A stretch of 10,298 bases of DNA, taken from positions 1 through 10,298 of the forward strand of contig JADHLR010000048.1 of assembly GCA_016780525.1 (NCBI GenBank), given 5' to 3'. A program made the translations under genes and the position numbers. The notes under the pieces are model-generated. The model made no database searches. It was given only the letters and a program-made list of their open reading frames with translations, and was not told the DNA's origin. Positions within the stretch are counted from its first letter, which is position 1, and every line of letters starts with the position of its first letter. This document shows positions 1-5,944 of this stretch, in pieces. This DNA is from Candidatus Puniceispirillum sp. Its GTDB lineage: Bacteria > Pseudomonadota > Alphaproteobacteria > Puniceispirillales > Puniceispirillaceae.

Positions 1-1
1 C

Positions 2-76
2 GAAGAAATATGGCAGCATATGTCTGCATTTATTGATAAAATATGCGCCAGCTATGGCGATCAGTTTGATATATAG
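2..76 (+). CDS. 3' end of an unrecognised protein gene (partial)
   Basis: From base 2 a + strand frame stays open for 24 codons and ends at TAG (74-76). The tail has a helical, mixed-charge look (begins EEIWQHMSAF and ends YGDQFDI). The gene starts outside the window, so its family cannot be judged. Its stop lies 33 bases from the stop of the minus-strand NAD kinase, a normal spacing for convergent genes, and this is the main reason to accept it. It could be a chance open frame, because 24 codons is short. Confidence 0.4.
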   Translation, partial: EEIWQHMSAFIDKICASYGDQFDI

Positions 77-109
77 ACAGATCCGCTGATGTCTCTGTCC
101 CGGTATCAG

Positions 110-868
110 TCAGCTCAAAAACTGTTCCTGAACGGCCCGGTCGGATAGTGAAAAGCCGTGATCATAGAGTAAATTTAAGGTGATTTCGCTGGCCTGTTCG
201 ATCTGCACCGATGTCACATGGCGCAGCTCGGCACTGTCCGCGCTCGCACTGACCGGCCTAAACCCGGCCTCCAGAACATCGAGAACCACGGTTGAGCTGT
301 CGGATAACAACGCCCCGCGCCAGCGCCGTGGCCGGAATGGCGAGATGGGGGTCAGCGCCAAAAGCCCGCCACCCAGCGGCACAACAGGGCCATGCGCCGA
401 TAGATTATAGGCGGTTGATCCGGCTGGCGTGGCCACCAAAACACCGTCACAAACAAGACAATCCATCTGCCGTTTCTGGTCAATTGAAATGCCGATATGC
501 GCGGCATTATGGGTCTGCCGCAGAACTGAAACCTCATTAATCGCCAGATTTGTGTGAACAGCATTATCCCGGTCAGTTGCGGTCATCCGCAACGGGTGCA
601 GGGGGGCAATTTCCGCAGCTTCAATACGCGCCGGCAAATCCTCTGCATCATAGTGATTCATCAAAAATCCCAGCCGCCCACAATTCATCCCGAACACCGG
701 CAGATCAAACGACATGGTGTCCTGTAACACATGCAGCATATGACCATCGCCGCCAAGCGCGACAATATGCGTGGCGTTGGGCAAATCTGTCTGCCCATAA
801 CGATCGGTAAGTTGCTTGAGGCGGGTTCTCGCTTCGTCATGTTCTGAAGCGCTGAAATGAATGTTCAT
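110..868 (-). CDS. nadK: NAD kinase (ATP/polyphosphate-dependent NAD+ 2'-phosphotransferase)
   Basis: A 252-residue cytosolic enzyme that phosphorylates NAD+ to NADP+, the only de novo route to NADP(H). Visible family marks are the GGDG nucleotide-binding motif (residues 39-42, in IVALGGDGHML), the FGMNCGRLGFL segment, the NE motif in AINEVSVLR, and the signature DGVLVATPAGSTAYNLSAHG followed by the glycine-rich substrate loop. Length matches the short alphaproteobacterial NAD kinases of about 250 residues. The frame is open 22 codons further upstream (to 934), but that extension (WIWPWFVGD...) is not family-like. The ATG at 868 has an AGGGA ribosome binding site 9 bases upstream, so I place the start there. 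The gene is divergent from fdhD and convergent with the unknown gene at the left edge. Confidence 0.95.
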   Translation of the reverse strand: MNIHFSASEHDEARTRLKQLTDRYGQTDLPNATHIVALGGDGHMLHVLQDTMSFDLPVFGMNCGRLGFLMNHYDAEDLPARIEAAEIAPLHPLRMTATDRDNAVHTNLAINEVSVLRQTHNAAHIGISIDQKRQMDCLVCDGVLVATPAGSTAYNLSAHGPVVPLGGGLLALTPISPFRPRRWRGALLSDSSTVVLDVLEAGFRPVSASADSAELRHVTSVQIEQASEITLNLLYDHGFSLSDRAVQEQFLS

Positions 869-877
869 GCTGACTTG

Positions 878-882
878 TCCCT
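878..882 (-). promoter_or_regulatory. Ribosome binding site of nadK
   Basis: AGGGA on the minus strand, 9 bases before the ATG at 868. It decides between this start and the longer open frame reaching 934, whose extra residues do not look like NAD kinase. Confidence 0.6.
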
Positions 883-910
883 GATGGCACGCATTTGTCA
901 AATCACCGAC

Positions 911-944
911 AAACCAAGGCCATATCCAAACCAAGGCAATATCA
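911..944. repeat. Two tandem 17-bp direct repeats between nadK and fdhD
   Basis: AAACCAAGGCCATATCC (911-927) is followed without a gap by AAACCAAGGCAATATCA (928-944). They match at 15 of 17 positions and differ only at unit positions 11 and 17. They lie in the divergent nadK/fdhD intergenic stretch, 32 bases before the first possible fdhD start. A TATCAT at 940-945, at the end of the second unit, resembles a -10 box for fdhD, but no good -35 stands at the right distance. Adjacent direct repeats in a divergent promoter region suggest a regulator binding tandem half-sites; this is inference only. Confidence 0.6.
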
Positions 945-951
945 TAGTGTT

Positions 952-964
952 TTTATCGGATAAA
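952..964. repeat. Small palindrome TTTATC-G-GATAAA before fdhD
   Basis: TTTATC (952-957) and GATAAA (959-964) are perfect inverted copies around one central base, 11 bases before the TTG candidate start of fdhD. Its right arm overlaps the AAAGG ribosome binding site (962-966). It could be an operator or chance in an AT-rich stretch. Confidence 0.35.
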
Positions 965-966
965 GG
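962..966 (+). promoter_or_regulatory. Candidate ribosome binding site favouring a TTG start of fdhD
   Basis: AAAGG ends 9 bases before the TTG at 976. The alternative in-frame ATG at 1012 has no purine-rich stretch at a usable distance. This favours the TTG start, although TTG is rarer than ATG as an initiation codon. Confidence 0.4.
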
Positions 967-975
967 CAAAACCAC

Positions 976-1893
976 TTGCCAGCCAGCCCTGATTTCGGTC
1001 ATGTTCTGATCATGGACGAAAAATCTTTCATTATTCAGCCGAATCCGGATGCACCCGGGCTCTCAGTTTCCATCGATGGTGTTGACGCGACTGGTGCGCC
1101 GGTACAATTGCCGGTTGTGACCGAAAAGCCCGTCACATTGTTTTTGAACAAGCAGGAAATTGTCACATCAATGACGCTGGGCGATTGGGTTGCCGAGTTG
1201 GCTGTCGGCTATTTTTTAAACCAGAACATGCTGGCACCGGATGATGAGATCATCGGTATTGATCATGATGAAGAGCTGGGTGTGGTGATTGTGCGCACCG
1301 CGCATGAGACAAATTTTGAAGCTAAAATGAAACGCAAGATCCGCACCAGCGGCTGTGCTGAGGGCACCGCCTATGGTGATATGATGGAACGGTTTGACGA
1401 TATAAAACTCGACCCGTCAGTAAAATTTCATGCCAGTTGGCTGGTGTCTTTGTCGAAAGCGATCAATACCGCGCCCAGCCTGTATCTAAGCGCCGGTGCC
1501 ATCCATGGATGCGTGCTCTGCCATCAGCACCGGCCGCTTGTCTATATGGAGGATATTGGCCGGCATAATGCGGTTGATAAGATAGCTGGCTGGATGTTTC
1601 TCAATAAAACCCCGCCGCAGGATAAAATCTTTTACACCACCGGGCGGCTGACCACCGAAATGGTCATCAAAACCGTGCAGATGCAGATTCCGGTTCTGGT
1701 GTCACGCTCTGGTTTCACTGCCGAGGCTGTCGATTTGGCACGGCGGGCGGGATTGACGCTGATCGGCCGCGCCAAGGGCAAGCGGTTTATCGCCCTGTCT
1801 GGCATCGACCGCATTGTATTTGACAGCGGTGATGATGATGAATTTGCCGATGCGCCGTCGATGCAGCGCGCGCGGCAAGGCACCGGGCGATAA
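976..1893 (+). CDS. fdhD: FdhD-family sulfurtransferase for formate dehydrogenase maturation
   Basis: FdhD proteins pass sulfur from the cysteine desulfurase IscS to the molybdenum bis-MGD cofactor, which formate dehydrogenases need for activity; they act in the cytosol. Family marks are the EKPVTLFLN strand near the N-terminus, an RTSGCAEG segment at about residues 124-130, GAIHG..., and the signature EDIGRHNAVDKIAG. The protein has 305 residues from the TTG at 976 or 293 from the ATG at 1012; E. coli FdhD has 277. The start is uncertain: TTG has an AAAGG site 9 bases upstream, the ATG has none. Odd point: where E. coli FdhD has CGVC, this protein has a single cysteine (C127), while a new CxxC (C179, C182; GCVLC) follows the conserved His. 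The C-terminus is an acidic, probably disordered tail. The stop overlaps mobA by one base, so the two are probably cotranscribed. Confidence 0.9.
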   Translation: MPASPDFGHVLIMDEKSFIIQPNPDAPGLSVSIDGVDATGAPVQLPVVTEKPVTLFLNKQEIVTSMTLGDWVAELAVGYFLNQNMLAPDDEIIGIDHDEELGVVIVRTAHETNFEAKMKRKIRTSGCAEGTAYGDMMERFDDIKLDPSVKFHASWLVSLSKAINTAPSLYLSAGAIHGCVLCHQHRPLVYMEDIGRHNAVDKIAGWMFLNKTPPQDKIFYTTGRLTTEMVIKTVQMQIPVLVSRSGFTAEAVDLARRAGLTLIGRAKGKRFIALSGIDRIVFDSGDDDEFADAPSMQRARQGTGR

Positions 1894-2504
1894 TGATGCA
1901 GGATGTTGGGTTTGTGTTGCTTGCTGGCGGCCAGTCACGACGCATGGGTGGCGGCGATAAAAATCAGCTGGCGCTTGGCGTTAAAACGGTGATGCAGCAT
2001 GTTCTTGACCGGGTTGAACGGGCCGGTGCGCCAACCGCGATTAATGCAAATGGTGATCCGGCGCGCTATGCGGGTTATGGTCTGCCAGTGATCAGCGATG
2101 TCATTGAGGGATATGCCGGGCCATTGGCCGGTATCCTGACGGGACTGGAATGGTTGGCGGCAGAGCATCCGCACATCACACATATGGTGAGTCTGGCAAC
2201 CGACGCGCCGTTTTTGCCAGTTGATCTGGCGCCGCGCCTGTATCAACGGCTTGGCCCGGATGCGGATATCGTGCAGGCGCAATCAAACGGCCAGCGGCAT
2301 CCGGTATTTGCCATCTGGCCGGTTGCGCTGGCGGCTGATTTGCGGCGCGCTGTTTGTGATGAGGGGGTGCGCAAGATTGATCATTTCACCGCACGCCATG
2401 CGTGCGATGTTGTGGCTTTTTCCGGCACCCCAGACCCGTTTCTAAATCTCAATAGGCCGGAAGATTTTGTCGAAGCGGAAGAATGGCTGGCACAGCTGTC
2501 TTAG
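1893..2504 (+). CDS. mobA: Molybdenum cofactor guanylyltransferase
   Basis: MobA transfers GMP from GTP to Mo-molybdopterin to make the guanine dinucleotide cofactor (MGD) used by DMSO-reductase-family enzymes, including formate dehydrogenases. The 203-residue protein shows the nucleotidyltransferase signature LAGGQSRRMGGGDK (residues 10-23), GPLAGI (76-81), the metal-binding aspartate in ATDAPF (D104), GQRHPVF (133-139) and a C-terminal NLNRPED motif. Length is normal (E. coli MobA has 194). The ATG shares its A with the fdhD stop (TAATG); a second ATG follows directly at 1896. An upstream AAGG (1877-1880) is rather far away, so translational coupling to fdhD is likely. Pairing MobA with FdhD makes sense because both act on the same cofactor, but no formate dehydrogenase structural gene is in the window. 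Confidence 0.93.
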   Translation: MMQDVGFVLLAGGQSRRMGGGDKNQLALGVKTVMQHVLDRVERAGAPTAINANGDPARYAGYGLPVISDVIEGYAGPLAGILTGLEWLAAEHPHITHMVSLATDAPFLPVDLAPRLYQRLGPDADIVQAQSNGQRHPVFAIWPVALAADLRRAVCDEGVRKIDHFTARHACDVVAFSGTPDPFLNLNRPEDFVEAEEWLAQLS

Positions 2505-2569
2505 CCGCGTTCATGTGGGCCCCGGTTTGGGCGGGCATTGATGTAGGCGTTGTTTGCGCCGCTTTGGCG

Positions 2570-2598
2570 TTGGAGCAAACTGGTGTTTTAGGTAAAAA
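2570..2598 (+). promoter_or_regulatory. Weak sigma70-like promoter candidate for kdsD
   Basis: TTGGAG (2570-2575), a 17-base spacer and TAAAAA (2593-2598) match the consensus at 3 of 6 and 4 of 6 positions. It lies in the 148-bp gap between mobA and kdsD, where a separate promoter is reasonable. The match alone is not strong. Confidence 0.2.
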
Positions 2599-2602
2599 CA
2601 AG

Positions 2603-2621
2603 CTAAGTAACATGAACTTAG
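2603..2621. repeat. Inverted repeat CTAAGT-N7-ACTTAG before kdsD
   Basis: CTAAGT (2603-2608) and ACTTAG (2616-2621) are perfect inverted copies 7 bases apart. A further TTAGC (2622-2626) can pair instead with GCTAA (2602-2606), so two mutually exclusive hairpins are possible. It sits between the candidate promoter and the ribosome binding site of kdsD. There is no T-run after it, so it is not an intrinsic terminator; an operator or leader hairpin is possible. Confidence 0.4.
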
Positions 2622-2652
2622 TTAGCGGTGATGGAAAAGGAGTATAGGGGCA

Positions 2653-3594
2653 ATGTCGCAGCAAGCGCTGAACTCGGCAAAATCCTTATTTGCGGCCTAC
2701 AGGGCGGCGCTTGATACTTTGGACGCTGATATTGGCGCACCGTTTTTGCAGGCATTGTCGTTGATCCAGAACAGCAATGGCCATGTTGTGGTGTCGGGCA
2801 TGGGTAAATCGGGCATTATTGGCCGGAAAATTTCTGCCACGCTGGCATCAACCGGCACCCCGTCATTATTTTTACATCCGGCCGAGGCGATCCATGGTGA
2901 TTTGGGTATGGTGCGCCAGGGTGATGTTATTCTGGCGATTTCCTATTCCGGCGATACCGAAGAAATCACGCGGCTATTGCCGGCTTTTGAACGGCTGCAA
3001 ACGCATCTGATTGCGATGACGGGCAACCTGAACAGCACTTTGGCGCGACATGCCGAAGTGGTGTTGGATATCGCTGTTGATCGTGAAGCCTGTCCGCTGA
3101 ATCTGGCACCCACAACATCAAGTCTCAATTCGCTTGTTCTGGGCGACGCGCTGGCGGTGGCATTAATGGAAATGCGGGGGTTTCAGGAAGAAGATTTTGC
3201 CGCCACCCATCCCGGCGGATCATTGGGGCGGCGTTTGCTGACGCATGTGCGCGATAAAATGCGGACGCAGAATTTGCCTTATGTCAGCGGCGATGCCTCG
3301 GTTCATGATGCCTTGCTCAGCATGACCGAAGGCCGTCTTGGCATGGCTTTGGTGGGAACCCCGGAGCGGCTTGATGGAATCATCACCGATGGTGATTTGC
3401 GCCGCCTGCTGGTCAGCGGATCTGATCTGGCAAAAGTCACCGTAGCCGAAGTCGCCACCGCACAACCGCTGACCATTAGCCCGGATGTCTTGATGGCCGA
3501 TGCCGAAGCCAGAATGCTCGAAGCGCGCGTCCAATGTCTGGTTGTGGTCGATGCGGCGGGCGGCGTGGCCGGGGTGATCCAGATCTATGAATAG
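2653..3594 (+). CDS. kdsD: Arabinose-5-phosphate isomerase (KpsF/GutQ/KdsD family)
   Basis: Interconverts ribulose 5-phosphate and arabinose 5-phosphate, the first committed step toward KDO for lipopolysaccharide; cytosolic. The N-terminal SIS domain (about residues 1-190) shows VVSGMGKSGIIGRKI with the active-site lysine region (K52), the HPAEAIHGDLGM segment, SYSGDTEE, LAPTTSSLNSLVLGDALAV, and the conserved histidine in ATHPGGSLGRRLL (H186). Two CBS domains follow (about 200-255 and 262-313), the first containing DGIITDGDLRR. It has 313 residues, somewhat short: E. coli KdsD has 328, and the second CBS domain ends at GVIQIYE where relatives usually continue with an HDLLRAG-type helix. The start is well supported by AAGGAG (2637-2642) 10 bases before the ATG. 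It follows mobA after a 148-bp gap and may be its own transcription unit. A KpsF paralogue for capsule KDO cannot be told apart from KdsD by sequence. Confidence 0.92.
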   Translation: MSQQALNSAKSLFAAYRAALDTLDADIGAPFLQALSLIQNSNGHVVVSGMGKSGIIGRKISATLASTGTPSLFLHPAEAIHGDLGMVRQGDVILAISYSGDTEEITRLLPAFERLQTHLIAMTGNLNSTLARHAEVVLDIAVDREACPLNLAPTTSSLNSLVLGDALAVALMEMRGFQEEDFAATHPGGSLGRRLLTHVRDKMRTQNLPYVSGDASVHDALLSMTEGRLGMALVGTPERLDGIITDGDLRRLLVSGSDLAKVTVAEVATAQPLTISPDVLMADAEARMLEARVQCLVVVDAAGGVAGVIQIYE

Positions 3595-3630
3595 GCTGGT
3601 TACGTCATCTGAACATCTGATCCTATCGAC

Positions 3631-3647
3631 AGCCTGTTTGGCAGGTT
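3631..3647 (+). promoter_or_regulatory. Hairpin covering the only ribosome-binding-like sequence of queA
   Basis: AGCCTG (3631-3636) can pair with CAGGTT (3642-3647) around a 5-base loop, giving six pairs including one G-U. The 3' arm holds AGG (3643-3645), the only Shine-Dalgarno-like bases before queA, lying 5 bases before the GTG at 3651 and 11 before the ATG at 3657. The hairpin could dampen queA translation. It does not resemble a preQ1 riboswitch. Confidence 0.3.
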
Positions 3648-3656
3648 AGCGTGTCG

Positions 3657-4799
3657 ATGAAGCTGGACGCCTTTGATTATGATTTGCCATCCGGGCGTAT
3701 TGCCACGCAACCGGCGCGCCCGCGTGAGGCAGCGAAATTGCTGGATATGACATCAGCCAGTGGGTTTGCTGACCGGCATATGCGTGATTTTCCCGATTTA
3801 TGCCAGCCGGGCGATGTTATTGTAGTGAATAATACATCGGTGATCCCGGCGCGTCTGACAGGCTATCGCGGCGCTGCCAAGATCAGCGTCACCCTGTATA
3901 AATGCGAAATAACCGCTGAACCGGGCATGGCCCCCGGCTTTGGCAGCCATTGGCAGGTGTTTGCCAAGCCTGCCCGCAAATGCCGCCCCGATGATATCAT
4001 TCAATTTGCCGATGATTTTGCCGCGCGGGTTTTGCAGCGCGGCGATGGCGGCGAGGTTCTGCTGTGTTTTATCAACCCGCTGGACAATGACGCGGTTATC
4101 GAGGGTGCCGATTTAGAGCGCTGCCTTGCGGATCACGGGACGATGCCGTTGCCGCCCTATATTGCCCGGCCAGACGGCGCGACCACGGCTGATGAGGCGG
4201 ATTATCAAACCATGTTTGCGCAGCATCCGGGGGCGGTGGCCGCGCCAACCGCCGGGCTGCATTTTACCGAAAATCTGGCAGCGGAACTGGCCGCCAAACA
4301 TGTGTCGATTGTCGAGATTACCTTGCATGTCGGGGCGGGGACATTTCTGCCGGTAACGGTTGATGATATTGCTGATCACAAAATGCATGCGGAATGGGGG
4401 GCGATATCGCCAGCGGCGGCAAAGGTGATTGCTGAGGCACAGCAAGCTGGCCAGCGTATCATTGCTATCGGCACAACCAGCCTGCGTATCCTAGAAGCCT
4501 GTTATCAACGCCATGGGTCAATTCGGCCATTTGCCGGGGAAACTGATATTTTTATCACCCCCGGCTTTCAGTTCGGTGTTGTTGATGCGCTATTGACCAA
4601 TTTTCACCTGCCAAAATCGACCTTGCTTATGCTGATCAGCGCATTTTGTGGTATGCGGAAGGTACGAGATGCCTACAGCCATGCTGTTGCCGGGGATTAT
4701 CGGTTTTTTTCTTATGGTGATGCCTGTTTTATGCGCCGCGCCACAGCAGCCGATATTATCCCATCTTTACGCAGTCACATCCCAGAAACGAGGATTTAA
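3657..4799 (+). CDS. queA: S-adenosylmethionine:tRNA ribosyltransferase-isomerase
   Basis: QueA moves and isomerises the ribosyl group of SAM onto preQ1 at position 34 of tRNAs with GUN anticodons, giving epoxyqueuosine. From the ATG at 3657 it has 380 residues (E. coli 356). Family marks are the N-terminal KLDAFDYDLPSGRIA, VVNNTSVIPARL, MPLPPYIARP, HPGAVAAPTAGLHF (from H190), TLHVGAGTFLPV (from T222), DHKMHAEW, GTTSLRILE, FITPGFQF, NFHLPKSTLLMLISAF and YRFFSYGDA. A GTG two codons upstream (3651) is also possible; relatives usually begin close to the KLDAFDYDLP-like sequence, so I prefer the ATG. The upstream gap to kdsD is only 56-62 bases. The stop shares a base with tgt, so queA, tgt and queG probably form one operon. 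Confidence 0.95.
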   Translation: MKLDAFDYDLPSGRIATQPARPREAAKLLDMTSASGFADRHMRDFPDLCQPGDVIVVNNTSVIPARLTGYRGAAKISVTLYKCEITAEPGMAPGFGSHWQVFAKPARKCRPDDIIQFADDFAARVLQRGDGGEVLLCFINPLDNDAVIEGADLERCLADHGTMPLPPYIARPDGATTADEADYQTMFAQHPGAVAAPTAGLHFTENLAAELAAKHVSIVEITLHVGAGTFLPVTVDDIADHKMHAEWGAISPAAAKVIAEAQQAGQRIIAIGTTSLRILEACYQRHGSIRPFAGETDIFITPGFQFGVVDALLTNFHLPKSTLLMLISAFCGMRKVRDAYSHAVAGDYRFFSYGDACFMRRATAADIIPSLRSHIPETRI

Positions 4800-5944
4800 T
4801 GGCGTCAGTTCCCGAATTTGGCTTTCACCTGCAGACCACCGATGGCAAGGCCCGCCGGGGGCAGCTAACAACCGCATATGGCGTCGTTGAAACACCCGTC
4901 TTCATGCCGGTTGGCACGGCTGCAACGGTCAAGGGCATGATGCCGGAATCGGTTGCCGCCACTGGCGCACAGATCATTCTGGCCAATACCTATCATTTGA
5001 TGTTGCGCCCCGGGGCTGAACGTGTGGCACGGCTTGGTGGTGTGCGCAAAATGATGGGCTGGAACGGGCCGTTACTGACTGATTCCGGTGGCTTTCAGGT
5101 CATGTCGCTCGGCCCCTTGCGGCAATTGACCGAGGATGGTGTGACCTTCAAGTCGCATCTTGACGGCAGCAAACATCATTTGACGCCCGAAAGATCAACC
5201 GAAATACAACATCTTCTTGATGCAACGATCACCATGGCGTTTGACGAATGCACACCATTTCCGGCGACCAAACCGGTGGCGGCCGAATCAATGGCGTTGT
5301 CGATGCGATGGGCCAAACGATCACGCGCTGCCTTTCAGCCACGGCCCGGCTATGGCCAGTTCGGCATTGTGCAGGGATCGGTGTTTGCTGATTTACGCGC
5401 CGAGTCAGTGGCAAGCCTCGCCGAGATTGGATTTGAAGGCTATGCGGTTGGCGGTTTGGCTGTCGGCGAGGGGCAGCAGGCGATGTTTGAGACACTCGAG
5501 GCAACCACGCCGCTGATGCAGGCGGACAAGCCGCGTTATCTGATGGGTGTTGGCAAGCCGGCCGATCTTGTCGGCGGGGTGGCGCGCGGTATTGATATGT
5601 TTGACTGTGTGCTGCCGACCCGTTCCGGGCGTACCGGTCAGGGGTTTACCCGGCGCGGGCCGGTAAATCTGAAAAATGCGCGGCATGCCGAAGACCCGCG
5701 CCCGCTTGATGCAGATTGTCATTGTCCGGCCTGCACACATTATAGCCGGGCCTATCTGCACCATCTTTTCAAAGCCGAAGAAGTGTTATCTTTGATGCTG
5801 CTGAGCTGGCATAATATCCAGTATTATCAGGATTTGATGGCCGGTATGCGGGCCGCCATTACGGCAGGAAGCTTTGCCGCATTTGAGGCGGATTTTCATG
5901 CCGCGCAGGCACGCGGTGATATTGAACCAATCGGAACAGGCTGA
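4799..5944 (+). CDS. tgt: tRNA-guanine transglycosylase (queuine tRNA-ribosyltransferase)
   Basis: Exchanges guanine 34 for preQ1 in tRNA-Asp, -Asn, -His and -Tyr, the entry step of queuosine into tRNA. This is a 381-residue TIM-barrel enzyme (E. coli 375). D95 in TDSGGFQVMSL matches the catalytic acid/base aspartate, and D266 in GIDMFDCVLPTR matches the nucleophile. The zinc site is complete: C307, C309 and C312 (CHCPAC) plus H338 in LLSWHN, with the spacing seen in the E. coli enzyme. Other marks are VFMPVGTAATVKGM, LANTYHL and YAVGGLAVGEG. The ATG overlaps the queA stop (TAATG), with GAGG (4790-4793) 5 bases before it. The stop overlaps queG (TGATG). Confidence 0.97.
   Translation: MASVPEFGFHLQTTDGKARRGQLTTAYGVVETPVFMPVGTAATVKGMMPESVAATGAQIILANTYHLMLRPGAERVARLGGVRKMMGWNGPLLTDSGGFQVMSLGPLRQLTEDGVTFKSHLDGSKHHLTPERSTEIQHLLDATITMAFDECTPFPATKPVAAESMALSMRWAKRSRAAFQPRPGYGQFGIVQGSVFADLRAESVASLAEIGFEGYAVGGLAVGEGQQAMFETLEATTPLMQADKPRYLMGVGKPADLVGGVARGIDMFDCVLPTRSGRTGQGFTRRGPVNLKNARHAEDPRPLDADCHCPACTHYSRAYLHHLFKAEEVLSLMLLSWHNIQYYQDLMAGMRAAITAGSFAAFEADFHAAQARGDIEPIGTG

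Noticed and set aside
76..99. Hairpin GACAGA/TCTGTC as terminator between the left-edge gene and nadK
   Set aside because: The stem is only six pairs with a 12-base loop and no T-run on either strand.
869..934. N-terminal extension of NAD kinase up to 934
   Set aside because: The 22 extra residues are not family-like, run into the tandem repeat region, and the internal ATG at 868 has a good ribosome binding site.
2545..2562. GGCG...CGCC hairpin after mobA as a terminator
   Set aside because: The stem has only four pairs and no T-run follows, so termination is not supported.
3595..3650. preQ1 riboswitch before queA
   Set aside because: The leader has neither the short C-rich/A-rich pseudoknot pattern of class I nor room for classes II or III; only a simple hairpin is seen.
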